DNA of 11,787 bases from Phycisphaerae bacterium (GCA_028285035.1 JANQQF010000075.1:1-11787), one strand, 5' to 3'. Shown: positions 1 to 8,477, counted from the first letter of the stretch. Notes: generated by a model from the sequence alone, not told the origin. A program made the numbers and translations.

Positions 1-84
1 TATGTCGCCCTCGCTGAATTCAAACGTAATCTTAAATCTGTCAATCCTCCCTTCATCGCTTCTTTAGTTGTCCGCACCTTTTGA
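1..84 (+). CDS. C-terminal end of an unidentified protein (partial)
   Basis: Reading from base 1, the frame is open for 27 codons and ends in TGA at 82-84. The visible tail begins YVALAEFKRN and ends SLVVRTF. It is the only plus-strand frame that stays open from the window edge for a useful length, but 27 codons could be open by chance. I recognise no family. The end lies about 50 bases before the promoter of the next gene, a normal spacing for an upstream gene's end. Confidence 0.3.
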   Translation, partial: YVALAEFKRNLKSVNPPFIASLVVRTF

Positions 85-132
85 CCTCATGAGCCTACAA
101 AGAATTGTCTATTAGACCGGACATTTTGGTTA

Positions 133-161
133 TTGACTTTAAAATAGGCTATCCCTATAAT
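133..161 (+). promoter_or_regulatory. Sigma-70-type promoter of the GAF/SpoIIE phosphatase gene
   Basis: TTGACT (133-138) and TATAAT (156-161) are separated by exactly 17 bp, a near-perfect housekeeping promoter. Transcription would start near 168, about 75 bases before the ATG at 243. A 15-bp inverted repeat, ATAGG-N5-CCTAT (144-158), covers the spacer and the first part of the -10 box, so a repressor could bind there; that role is inferred. Confidence 0.65.
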
Positions 162-242
162 TTTTATAGTTTTATTAAGAAATGCCTAAGTGGGTTTACC
201 TTCCACGTGAAAAGACCGACCACATCTGCAAAAAGCAATAAA

Positions 243-3200
243 ATGCGTTCAACAACTGAGACTCTACTCACCAATCTACAAAAACTTCTCTCGCTCCTGG
301 ATCCTAATCTAAATTCGACCGAGATGTTGAATCACGTCATCGCACAAGTTATCGAGATGTTTGAAGTGAGTTATGCCAGTTTAATCCGCTTTGAAGCAGA
401 TCAAGATAGCGGCTTAATCATTGCCGAGTATCCTTCACGCAATTCAGTAGGAAGAACGATTCCCCTTAAAAATTATCCCCTCATTCAGGAATTAATATCG
501 ACACAAAAACCGATCTCTGTGTTAGATGCCCAAAATGATCCGATCATGGGTGTTGTTCGTCGTGCAATGCAGACACTTGAAGTGAAATCGCTTTTAATGA
601 TACCGCTCATTGTGCGAGGTAAATTAATTGGAGGTCTGAGCCTAGAAATGATCAGAACAGAGCGCCAATTTACCTCAAAAGAAATCGAAATGACGGCCCT
701 CATCGCCAACCAAATTGCGGTGACGATTGACTACACCGATGTTCACGAAACCATCGAACAAAGCCATCAAGAAAGCGAAATTCTACAGCAAGTCAACCAA
801 AGATTGGGTGAAACCCTTGATCTTAACGAGGTTCTTCCTCTGATTCTTGAGCAACTTGAACAGGTATTATCTGTCGATGGCAGCTCAATTTACCTGCTAC
901 TGGATGAGAATGTTCAGCTCAAAGCCCGACGCGGTGGTTACTCCCCGTTTCTAGATCAGCAGATTATTCCCGTTAATAAACTGTGGGGCGTTTCTCAAGT
1001 CGTCCAGACGAAAGAGGCCCTGTTAATTAATGATACCGAAAATCATCCCAATTGGGAGAAATATTCCGGCAGCCCTATTCGAGCCTGGTTGGGTATACCC
1101 CTTGTCGCCAATGGTGAGGTGGTCGGGGTCCTCAACATCGATGGTTACAGCGTCAACCGCTTTGATGAGCAGCTCCTGCCTTTGGCGCTGGCCTTTGCCA
1201 ATCAGTCGGCTATGGCGATTTACAACGCTCGGCTCTACGGGCAGGCTAAAACGCGTGCTGAGTTATTAGCCTCAGTTCAAGAAATCGGGGTAAGACTTGT
1301 TTCGTCCTTCAATTTAGAGGATATTCTGCAAATCGTCATCACCAGCGTCATCAAGCTACTCGATGCTGGGCAAGCCCGAATTTATCTCTATGATGACATT
1401 GAAGACTCCTTCACCCTTGCCGCTATTTTAGACAATGCCGGAAAATTCAAAATGCACATTCCCCAGCCCCGCCACGATGGTTTGACCTACGAAGTGGCCC
1501 GCTCTGGCGAATATATGATGATTCCCGACATTCTCTTCCACCCGCTCTATCGAAATGAAAGCGGCGTCCACGGCTTTCGGGCCATTGCTAGCATGCCTTT
1601 GAAAAAACGTGATAAGGTGCTGGGTGTTTTGAATGTATTCTATGCAGAATTTCATCATTTTGCCCCAGAAGAAGTTGATGCTTTGGAGTTGCTGGCGGTA
1701 CAAATTGCGGTGGCCCTGGAAAACGCACGTCTCTATAGTATCGAGCAGGAACGCTTGGAGGATCAGGCCCGTCGAGTAAAACAATGGCAGCAAGTCCAAG
1801 CAATTTCTTCAACCCTCAACAGTTCGCTCAATCTGGATTATATCCTCAACACGGCCTGTGAACGGTTTACCGAATTAATCAACATCGACCACTGTGGGGT
1901 AATGCTCATTGAAGCTGACGGCATCGGTCGATTAGTGGCAGAGCATCCATCACGAGGCGCAATTGGTTTGGAGTTACCGATAGATTATCCAGCCTTCCAA
2001 GCAATCATGACGGACCACCAACCATATATCAGTGCGAATGTTGGCAAAGATGAACAACTCGGGGCAGCTCAGCCGATTTTAGAACGGGTGGGTATTCAAT
2101 CCCTGTTGCTTGTTCCGCTCGTAGTTCAGGACCAAGTCATTGGTTCCATCGGTTTTGATGCAATTCAAGCCCCACGTCAATTCACAGAAGAAGAAATCAA
2201 TATCATCCGCGTGGTCACCGACCAAATGGCAATAGCAGTCACAAACGCTCGCACCTATGAGGCAGAGCACGAAGCCCGACTTCAAGCCAACACCTTGCGC
2301 GAAGTGGCCGAAATTTTAGGAGCCACCCTCGATTTACGCGAGGTTCTCAGCCGAATTCTAACACAACTCAAGCGGCTAGTCACTTGTGATAGCGCCTCGA
2401 TTATTTTGAGAGAGACAACCCACTTTCCGATGGTCGCCACCAAGGGTCTACCAGAAGGTGTGCAAATTGAAGGCCTCACCTTTGCCTTAACCCAAAAACC
2501 CTATTTTCAAGAAATTGCTCGGTCCAAACAACCCTTGGTGATTTCAGACACAGCAGAGTTTGCAGGTTGGGATGTTGAAACTACTAAGGATATTGGGAGT
2601 TGGGTTGGGGTCCCCTTGGTTGTCTCTGACCAACTGATTGGTATCTTGACCCTCGAACATCAACAGCCCAACTTTTATCACGAAGATCAGGGCGAGGTCA
2701 TCAAGGCTTTTGCGGATTTAGCCACAGTAGCTTTAGAAAACGCCCGATTATATGAGTTCGAGGTCAAACAGGTTGAACAAGAGTTGGAGCTTGCCCGTCA
2801 GGTACAGCGTGGCTTCTTTCCTGATTTACTGCCTGATCTACCCAATTGGCAATTGGCCGCTATTTGTCGGCCCGCGAAGGAAACAGGCGGTGATTTCTAC
2901 ACCTTTGTGGAACGCCCCGATGAAACAGTAGGTATCATCGTTGGAGATGTTTCTGGTAAAAGCATCTCAGCTGCCATGCTTATGGCCGGGGCGCACAGCG
3001 TTGTACGATCTAAAGGGTCAGACCACCGCTCACCAGCGGAAGTGTTACGTGAAGCGAATAGGCTGTTGTATGATGATGTCTCGGATGGCTCATTTGTCGC
3101 AGTGTCATACGCCCTGATTTCAGCCACTGAGCCAAAAATGTGGCTGAGCAGCGGTGGCCAAGTCGCTCCAATTTACGTGCCAGCCAATGGTGAAGCCGTC

Positions 3201-3512
3201 CAACTGATCGAACCGCCAGGGGATCGGCTACCTTTAGGCGTTCTAAATGATGTGACCTATCAAGAAGCTTGTGTCACTATGAAACCAGGCGACTTGTTAA
3301 TTTTCTACACCGATGGCCTTGTCGAAGAACATAATGCCAAGGATGAACTCTTTGGCTTTGAACGCGTGTTGAACTTAGTCAATGAGATGCGTGGGCAAGG
3401 TCCAGACAAGGTGATGAATACCTTGTTAACAGCCATCCAAACCTTTGCTGGGCAAGAAGACCAGCACGATGATGTCACGCTGGTTGTCCTACAAAATCGT
3501 GGGACGTCATGA
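243..3512 (+). CDS. Multi-GAF sensor PP2C/SpoIIE-type serine phosphatase (RsbU-like)
   Basis: The protein of 1089 residues is a soluble signalling phosphatase. Five GAF-type repeats follow each other at about residues 24-166, 194-332, 357-499, 529-670 and 694-837; most end in the helix pattern 'A(V/T)xNAR(L/T)Y' that links tandem GAFs. A short helix with the signature ELELARQVQRGFFP leads into a SpoIIE/PP2C domain (about 860-1085). Likely metal ligands are present: GGD (Asp884), GDVSGK (Asp902), YTDG (Asp1024) and HDDVT (Asp1076/1077). The second Asp often found in GGDxxD is Thr. Members of this family usually dephosphorylate STAS-domain anti-anti-sigma factors; GAF ligands here are unknown. 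I chose ATG 243 because an in-frame TTG at 105 lies upstream of the promoter at 133-161; the ribosome site is weak, and GTG 207 is a second option. The stop overlaps the next start as ATGA. There are no membrane segments. Confidence 0.9.
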   Translation: MRSTTETLLTNLQKLLSLLDPNLNSTEMLNHVIAQVIEMFEVSYASLIRFEADQDSGLIIAEYPSRNSVGRTIPLKNYPLIQELISTQKPISVLDAQNDPIMGVVRRAMQTLEVKSLLMIPLIVRGKLIGGLSLEMIRTERQFTSKEIEMTALIANQIAVTIDYTDVHETIEQSHQESEILQQVNQRLGETLDLNEVLPLILEQLEQVLSVDGSSIYLLLDENVQLKARRGGYSPFLDQQIIPVNKLWGVSQVVQTKEALLINDTENHPNWEKYSGSPIRAWLGIPLVANGEVVGVLNIDGYSVNRFDEQLLPLALAFANQSAMAIYNARLYGQAKTRAELLASVQEIGVRLVSSFNLEDILQIVITSVIKLLDAGQARIYLYDDIEDSFTLAAILDNAGKFKMHIPQPRHDGLTYEVARSGEYMMIPDILFHPLYRNESGVHGFRAIASMPLKKRDKVLGVLNVFYAEFHHFAPEEVDALELLAVQIAVALENARLYSIEQERLEDQARRVKQWQQVQAISSTLNSSLNLDYILNTACERFTELINIDHCGVMLIEADGIGRLVAEHPSRGAIGLELPIDYPAFQAIMTDHQPYISANVGKDEQLGAAQPILERVGIQSLLLVPLVVQDQVIGSIGFDAIQAPRQFTEEEINIIRVVTDQMAIAVTNARTYEAEHEARLQANTLREVAEILGATLDLREVLSRILTQLKRLVTCDSASIILRETTHFPMVATKGLPEGVQIEGLTFALTQKPYFQEIARSKQPLVISDTAEFAGWDVETTKDIGSWVGVPLVVSDQLIGILTLEHQQPNFYHEDQGEVIKAFADLATVALENARLYEFEVKQVEQELELARQVQRGFFPDLLPDLPNWQLAAICRPAKETGGDFYTFVERPDETVGIIVGDVSGKSISAAMLMAGAHSVVRSKGSDHRSPAEVLREANRLLYDDVSDGSFVAVSYALISATEPKMWLSSGGQVAPIYVPANGEAVQLIEPPGDRLPLGVLNDVTYQEACVTMKPGDLLIFYTDGLVEEHNAKDELFGFERVLNLVNEMRGQGPDKVMNTLLTAIQTFAGQEDQHDDVTLVVLQNRGTS

Positions 3513-4402
3513 CAGAATTCATTGCCATCGGTTCTATTATCATCGATGACATCGTTGATCCGATGGGTAAAAGCTCAATGGGAGTACTAGGGGGTGGGGC
3601 CAGCCACGCTGTAGCCGGAATGCGGGTCTGGTCAGAGCAAACCGCAATGGTCTCGGTCATCGGGGAAGGTTTTCCAGAAACTGCCTGGGACCAACTGACA
3701 GATCTAGCAAACGTCAACGGCGTCATCAAACGTCCGGCCCTGCAACCCCGCGCTTGGCAACTCTTTGAGCCTGATGGCACCCGTAACGAAGTATTCCGCA
3801 CCGATTTCACCATCTTTCGAGATATCCCCATCCGCCCCGATGAATTCCCTCCCGCCTTCGCCTCTGCTAAAGGTGTCTTTCTCCAAACTGACACCGCAGA
3901 TCGAGCCAAAGCCTGGGTCACCCACCTACGCCGTCTCAATCCTGAGATGATCCTGTTGTGGGAGCCGTGGGAAATTTTCTACACGCCCGAAAATTTAGCC
4001 AATTTCCAGCGGGTCGCCCCACTTTTTGATATCGTTTCCCCCAATTCTGATGAAGCAAGCTGGATGTTCGGCGAAACCGATCCCCAGAAGCAAGCCAATC
4101 TACTCTTCGAATGTGGTGTCCGCTGTCTCGCCCTCCGTCTCGGTGCCGCTGGCTCCATCGTCGGCACCGCTAGTAAAACCCACCACATCCCCGCCATCAA
4201 AGTCCCGGTCATCGATGAAACTGGCGCTGGTAACAGCTACAATGGTGGCTTTCTAGTTGGTTACATCCAATCCAATGGCAATCCTCTCACTGCCGGTCAA
4301 TACGGCTCTGTCTCCGCCACCTTCGCCTTAGCCCAATTGGGTCTAGCTCAGTTAGGACCTGATACACAGCGGGTGGCGCAAGAGCGGTTGGCCGGGTTTT
4401 AG
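3509..4402 (+). CDS. PfkB-family sugar kinase homologue, MAK32-like, with Asn at the catalytic Asp position
   Basis: This 297-residue protein has the ribokinase/PfkB fold pattern. It shows an N-terminal strand with IAIGSIIIDDIV, a glycine-rich GGGASHAVAGMRVW (28-41), WEPWE followed by TPENL, and DIVSPNSDEASWMFGE (about 173-188). These features resemble the MAK32-like branch more than typical fructokinases or ribokinases. The anion-hole motif near the C terminus reads DETGAGNSYNGGF (236-248). In active PfkB kinases the GAGD Asp is the catalytic base; here it is Asn242 (AAC at 4232-4234). I recall Asn at this place in MAK32-like proteins, so it may be a feature of the branch rather than a mutation. 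Its start overlaps the phosphatase stop (ATGA), suggesting translational coupling in one operon. The substrate, and whether it phosphorylates anything, cannot be told from sequence. Confidence 0.85.
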   Translation: MTEFIAIGSIIIDDIVDPMGKSSMGVLGGGASHAVAGMRVWSEQTAMVSVIGEGFPETAWDQLTDLANVNGVIKRPALQPRAWQLFEPDGTRNEVFRTDFTIFRDIPIRPDEFPPAFASAKGVFLQTDTADRAKAWVTHLRRLNPEMILLWEPWEIFYTPENLANFQRVAPLFDIVSPNSDEASWMFGETDPQKQANLLFECGVRCLALRLGAAGSIVGTASKTHHIPAIKVPVIDETGAGNSYNGGFLVGYIQSNGNPLTAGQYGSVSATFALAQLGLAQLGPDTQRVAQERLAGF

Positions 4403-4433
4403 TACAAGCATTTCACACGCTAATTTTAGAATT

Positions 4434-4501
4434 TGATGAGAGTCTGATGAGAACTTCTTAGAGTTTTTGTAGAGTCTTACAATCAAATTGTATGCTAAGA
4501 T
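4434..4501 (+). promoter_or_regulatory. Phased AGA(G/A) repeats followed by a possible promoter for the lipase-protease gene
   Basis: The 241-bp gap 4403-4643 has no gene. It holds four copies of AGAG/AGAA starting at 4439, 4450, 4460 and 4471, so spaced 11, 10 and 11 bp. The first two are within a repeated TGATGAGA (4434 and 4445), and the last two within TAGAGT. Such one-turn spacing is typical of tandem sites for OmpR/PhoB-type response regulators. A weak promoter follows: TTGTAG (4467-4472), 18 bp, TATGCT (4491-4496). The regulator is unknown. No terminator for the upstream operon is evident. The rest of the gap (4502-4631) is a plain AT-rich leader. Confidence 0.35.
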
Positions 4502-4643
4502 AGTTCAAACACCCTTTAAACAGTACCCCATCAACGGCTCGAATCAAATATACAGTATTAAGACCACCTCATAACTAGAAACACAAAACTTAACAAGGCT
4601 TATATCCAGGTAGCGTTGAAATTAGGTCTTTAGGAGAGAACCC

Positions 4644-7391
4644 ATGACTAATCAAGCTGACACTTTAATTGACTCCAATTTTAGCTGGCAAGCGGCATTG
4701 TCTCTTGCCTTAAGTAGCAAGTTAGCCTATCAGCGAGCAGCTGCGGTTAAATCTGTGACGATGAATCAATGGGGATATGACGATTGTACATTCCTCGAAA
4801 AAAGTGACACCCAACTATTTGTAGCTGTTAAAGATGATAAAGTCGTGATCTCATTCCGGGGGTCACAAGGGCGGGGCGATTGGCTCAATAATTTTAGAGC
4901 GATTGGCACAAATGATCTTGCGGTTGGTCGAGTCCACACCGGGTTTTATCAAGCGTTTCAAGCGATAAAAGAATCATTGATTAAACTCATCAATGATTTG
5001 GGCAATGGCAAAAAGATTTGGCTAACAGGACATAGTTTGGGCGGGGCTTTAGCCACCATTTGTCTGGCCGAGTTGGACGCAAGCCATCATGATAAATTTC
5101 AAGCCTGCTACACTTATGGCCAACCGAGAGTTGGTCATAGTGGTATTGCCAATTTTATAAAAACAAATTATGGCGGACGGTATTTTCGCTTCGTCAATGA
5201 CGACGATATCGTGACTCGTATCCCCCCAATATATCGCCATGTTGGCGATTTGATACACTTTGCCGCTGATGGGTCGCTTCTCACCTCTCCTCCGATAGGC
5301 GATGATATGGCTGTGGAGGCAGATGAAGCAGAGATGCTTGAGACAGATACAGAGCCAACCACCACAGAAGCACCGCCTTTGACCGAAGCCGAGTTTGAGA
5401 AATTCTTAGCGACTGATGGAGAAGAAGACAGTGGCGATCTAAATCAAGATAGCACAACTGAAGGATTCTTTCCAAGTGTCCGCGATCATGATATGCAGGA
5501 ATACATTAGTAAAATTACCGCCCACGATCGAATTTCTGAGTCACGAGGCGATGTCGAAACTGTTTCAACCGATCGACAGGTTGAAAGATCGATGGAAATG
5601 ATGGCTGAAGTTGTCGAAAGCGATAGTGCTGCTGAGATGGAGGGTCTGGAAGGTATCGGCTTTGAGCCAGACAGTAGTTCGGCGCGTATACCAATTTTAA
5701 TCAAAGCGGCACCTGGCTGGACACCACCTGATGACATTAAGATTAACTCGGCGATTGGCGATATTCACACTGCTTTGGTAACAACAGGTCAATTGGAAAG
5801 ATTGCAACAAGATACACGAAATATCATCTCAATTGATCGCAGTTCTGATGACCTCATTCTTGATAGTCTCGTTTCGGTTCCATTTGTTAAAGCGGAACAA
5901 GTTCATTGGCCCCCACTCAGCGAAAAAGGCGATCAAGCCATCGTTGGAATCATCGACACCGGAATAGATGTACTCCATCAAGCATTCACAGACATCAATG
6001 ACCCAACAAAATCAAGAATATTATATGTTTGGAATCAAAATGACACGTCAAATGCTGGCCATGCACCGTCCGATATCGATCCCAATTTTTCGGCGAACTA
6101 TGGTCGTGTTTATACTCAAAATGAGATCGAACAATTTATGAGTGCTGGATCGGTTCCACACATTCGATTACGAGACCCTAACGGCCATGGCACCCACGTT
6201 TCGGGAATTGCGGCTGGTCGTGCGGTTGGTACAATTGGGGATGGTGTTGCGCCACAAGCCTTGCTAGCAGTTGTTATCCCAAGGCTACAGATTGAGCCAG
6301 AGGATCCACCCAGCATAGGCTACTCCTTGACCCACCTTGATGGCTTGCTCTTTTTGAAGGAGGTTGCCAAAAAACAGGGTTTACCGATAGCTATTAATAT
6401 TAGTCTAGGTCAAAATGCAGGTTCTCATGATGGCTCATCTACATTGGAGGCTGGCTTTGACTCAGTTCTTGGTCAGGGCCGGGAACCTGGTTTGGTTATT
6501 GTTAAATCAGCTGGGAATGAACGAGGCCATAAAGGACATGCTAAAGTTAATGTTACTACAAATCTCATTGAAACAGTGTCTTGGCGGTCAAAAGACAAGG
6601 TGCGTAAACAAGACTATATCGAGGGTTGGTATGACTCTTTTGATGACCTTGAGTTTGCCTTAATCGGTCCTAATAAGAAACGTTCAGGAGCAATTTCATT
6701 TGATCGAAATGCAGGCCCACAAGACACACCTCAAAAGAAAATGGGCAAGTTAGCTGGGAGTAATTATGAACTTAGTCTAACCAAGAATCATCGAGATAAT
6801 GGAAATAGTTTGATTCAGGTTATCATTACGCCCAGTGAGCCAGGTAAAAAGATTCGTAGAGGAATTTGGAAACTTGAAATTTTACGTCGAACGCCTGGGT
6901 CAGCCAGTGGACGTGTTGACTTCTGGATTGAGCGCACTCGGGCCCGAGCCATCAATTTTGAACAAGGTGCCGACGACAGTATGACCCTGAGCGTGCCAGG
7001 CACTGCCCGTCACGTAATTACAGTTGCAGCTTGCGCCCCTGATGGACCACCCATACGTTTAACATCCAGTTCATCCTATGGGCCGACACGTCAAAATGAG
7101 AAAAAACCAGAAATTACAGCTCCAGGAGACAATATTTTTTCCGCCCGATCAAATACAAACGATCCAACAGCTGGCGTCGCTGAGACCGGGACCAGCATGG
7201 CTGCCCCCCATGTTACGGGTGCAATTGCATTGGGCATGTCCAAACTGCATAAAGACGACCCAACCCGTCAATTCAATGCCGTTCGGTTTAAGCAAGCGTT
7301 GATACTAAACTCGATGGATGCATCTCCCAACCACCACCCTGGCCGAGGATTTGGCATTTTAGATGTTAAACGATTCTTCGATAGTCTTTAG
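4644..7391 (+). CDS. Fusion of class-3 lipase and subtilisin-family (S8) serine protease
   Basis: One continuous 915-residue frame holds two enzymes. The first (about 15-210) is a class-3 lipase: FRGS (71-74), HTGF, nucleophile Ser131 in GHSLG, then VNDDDIV with Asp188 and YRHVG with His199 completing the triad. Residues about 215-345 are an acidic Asp/Glu-rich linker. Residues about 348-425 (beginning RIPILIKAAPGW) look like an inhibitor-I9-type prodomain. The S8 domain has Asp438 (IIDTGID), His515 (NGHGTHVSG), oxyanion Asn625 (SAGNE) and Ser851 (GTSMAAPHV), with an inserted beta-rich region at about 640-775 as in several large subtilases. The start ATG has AGGAGAG at 4632-4638. No signal peptide or membrane helix is visible at the N terminus, so export, if any, is not by a recognisable Sec signal. 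Likely acts on acyl esters and proteins; natural substrates are unknown. Confidence 0.9.
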   Translation: MTNQADTLIDSNFSWQAALSLALSSKLAYQRAAAVKSVTMNQWGYDDCTFLEKSDTQLFVAVKDDKVVISFRGSQGRGDWLNNFRAIGTNDLAVGRVHTGFYQAFQAIKESLIKLINDLGNGKKIWLTGHSLGGALATICLAELDASHHDKFQACYTYGQPRVGHSGIANFIKTNYGGRYFRFVNDDDIVTRIPPIYRHVGDLIHFAADGSLLTSPPIGDDMAVEADEAEMLETDTEPTTTEAPPLTEAEFEKFLATDGEEDSGDLNQDSTTEGFFPSVRDHDMQEYISKITAHDRISESRGDVETVSTDRQVERSMEMMAEVVESDSAAEMEGLEGIGFEPDSSSARIPILIKAAPGWTPPDDIKINSAIGDIHTALVTTGQLERLQQDTRNIISIDRSSDDLILDSLVSVPFVKAEQVHWPPLSEKGDQAIVGIIDTGIDVLHQAFTDINDPTKSRILYVWNQNDTSNAGHAPSDIDPNFSANYGRVYTQNEIEQFMSAGSVPHIRLRDPNGHGTHVSGIAAGRAVGTIGDGVAPQALLAVVIPRLQIEPEDPPSIGYSLTHLDGLLFLKEVAKKQGLPIAINISLGQNAGSHDGSSTLEAGFDSVLGQGREPGLVIVKSAGNERGHKGHAKVNVTTNLIETVSWRSKDKVRKQDYIEGWYDSFDDLEFALIGPNKKRSGAISFDRNAGPQDTPQKKMGKLAGSNYELSLTKNHRDNGNSLIQVIITPSEPGKKIRRGIWKLEILRRTPGSASGRVDFWIERTRARAINFEQGADDSMTLSVPGTARHVITVAACAPDGPPIRLTSSSSYGPTRQNEKKPEITAPGDNIFSARSNTNDPTAGVAETGTSMAAPHVTGAIALGMSKLHKDDPTRQFNAVRFKQALILNSMDASPNHHPGRGFGILDVKRFFDSL

Positions 7392-7407
7392 TGCGGTTTG
7401 ATTTATG

Positions 7408-7430
7408 AAAAATGAGAGCTAACACTAACT
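7408..7430 (-). terminator. Weak hairpin that may end oxyR transcription
   Basis: On the minus strand, just past the oxyR stop, AGTTA-GTGT-TAGCT forms a 5-bp stem with one wobble (7417-7430), followed by CTCA and a run of five T (7408-7412). The stem is short, so the call is tentative. The 41-bp gap separates two convergent genes and shows no stronger terminator for the plus strand. Confidence 0.25.
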
Positions 7431-7432
7431 GA

Positions 7433-8326
7433 CTATTTCGCTAAAATCCCCTCACAGGTCACCCGCACATCCTCAACAAAGGCTTTGGCTAAATAAGACT
7501 GGATACGGCCCCGATGCCATGCCGCGACGATGGTGCGGGTGGGGGGATGATCTGAGATCGCAACATAGGTACATTGCCCCTGCCCCTCCGAGACCACCGA
7601 CATTTTAGGGATCAATGAGATGCCTAACCCCGAGGCCACACAAGCTTTGATCGTCGATAGCTGAGCAGTGTGGCAAACGATGTCAGGCGACACTTTGTGT
7701 TCGTAACAATAGGCTTGTACCTGTTCCCCCAAGCAATGAATCTCATTTAAGGCAATGAAGGGGATGCCTTCCAAATCATCAATGGATGGAGTTCCCTCAA
7801 AAAATGGATTTTCATTGGACACGGCGATCAGCAGAGGTTCGGTCACCAGTGTTTCGGTCTGAATTAATTTATTATTGATCGGCAAGCTCATGATGCCGAC
7901 ATCAATCTCGGCGGTGATCAACTTTTCAATGAGATCATCGGTCAAATCCTCGGTTACCGATAAGGTTGCACTCTGATACTTCTCCTTAAATAAATTCAAT
8001 GCTTCTGGTAAGACAAAAGGAGCAATGGTGGGGATAAATCCAACCGTGAGGTGCCCACCACCTTCATCTATCTCCCTCAGAACATTTCTCTGAATATCTT
8101 GTACTTCAGCCAAAATGCGTTTTGCTTTTGGCAAAAGCACTTTACCCGCTTCGGTCAAAGCGACCGACCGCCCCAACCGATCAAACAGCTTTTCGCCCAA
8201 CTCTTGCTCTAGCTTAATAATCTGCTGGCTGAGTGAGGGTTGGGCCACATTACAGCGTTTCGCCGCTCGGCTAAAGCCACCTGTTTCAGCAACAGCTACA
8301 AAATATTGAAGTTGGTGGATTTCCAT
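7433..8326 (-). CDS. oxyR: OxyR, LysR-type hydrogen-peroxide sensor and regulator
   Basis: The 297-residue protein has a LysR-type winged helix-turn-helix at the N terminus (MEIHQLQYFVAVAE; helix pair about 18-40 with SRAAKRCNVAQPSLSQQI) and a two-lobed effector domain. It carries HCL followed by YC: Cys198 and Cys207, nine residues apart, matching Cys199/Cys208 of E. coli OxyR, which form the disulfide on peroxide exposure. This pair separates OxyR from general LysR regulators. The start is the ATG complementary to 8324-8326, preceded by GGAG (8335-8338 on the plus strand). A longer reading from 8374 would overlap its own -10 box. It is divergent from katG with a shared OxyR site between them, so it very likely activates katG and controls itself. 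Confidence 0.93.
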   Translation of the reverse strand: MEIHQLQYFVAVAETGGFSRAAKRCNVAQPSLSQQIIKLEQELGEKLFDRLGRSVALTEAGKVLLPKAKRILAEVQDIQRNVLREIDEGGGHLTVGFIPTIAPFVLPEALNLFKEKYQSATLSVTEDLTDDLIEKLITAEIDVGIMSLPINNKLIQTETLVTEPLLIAVSNENPFFEGTPSIDDLEGIPFIALNEIHCLGEQVQAYCYEHKVSPDIVCHTAQLSTIKACVASGLGISLIPKMSVVSEGQGQCTYVAISDHPPTRTIVAAWHRGRIQSYLAKAFVEDVRVTCEGILAK

Positions 8327-8360
8327 AATAAATGCTCCAATAAAAGTGCAGAATAAACAA

Positions 8361-8390
8361 ATAATAGAACGCAAAGCTATAGTTTGTCAA
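8361..8390 (-). promoter_or_regulatory. oxyR promoter
   Basis: Read on the minus strand, TTGACA (8390-8385) and TATTAT (8366-8361) are 18 bp apart, giving a strong sigma-70 promoter. Transcription would begin near 8354, leaving a leader of about 28 bases. The OxyR site at 8412-8448 lies about 22 bp upstream of the -35 box, suited to autoregulation. Confidence 0.65.
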
Positions 8391-8411
8391 ACTTGCTTCC
8401 ATATTTTATCC

Positions 8412-8448
8412 ATAGGCATTAGCTATAGGTTTGATAGGCCAAAAGTAT
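8412..8448. promoter_or_regulatory. OxyR binding site, four quarter-sites
   Basis: The 37 bp read ATAG-N7-CTAT-N7-ATAG-N7-GTAT, matching the tetrameric OxyR consensus ATAG-N7-CTAT repeated at one-turn spacing in 15 of 16 positions. The right edge (GTAT, 8445-8448) touches the katG -35 box, the usual place for OxyR to contact RNA polymerase. The other side faces the oxyR promoter. The site and the neighbouring oxyR and katG genes support each other. Confidence 0.85.
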
Positions 8449-8477
8449 TGGACAGGAATGCATTTTGAAAATACAAT
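8448..8477 (+). promoter_or_regulatory. katG promoter
   Basis: TTGGAC (8448-8453) and TACAAT (8472-8477) are 18 bp apart, a less-than-perfect -35 as expected for an activator-dependent promoter. It directly abuts the OxyR site. Transcription would start near 8484, giving a leader of about 130 bases. Confidence 0.6.

Noticed and set aside
105..242. TTG start at 105 giving a phosphatase of 1135 residues
   Set aside because: The strong promoter at 133-161 lies downstream of it, and the added residues fit no part of the first GAF domain.
4644..4720. Signal peptide on the lipase-protease fusion
   Set aside because: The first 30 residues lack a basic start followed by a long hydrophobic core; the LSLALSS stretch belongs to the first lipase helix.
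8327..8374. Longer OxyR start at 8374
   Set aside because: It would include the -10 box at 8361-8366; the start at 8326 has a GGAG ribosome site and the usual LysR N terminus.
8364..8380. Second OxyR half site (ATAG-N9-CTAT)
   Set aside because: The spacer is nine rather than seven bases and the left part overlaps the oxyR -10 box.
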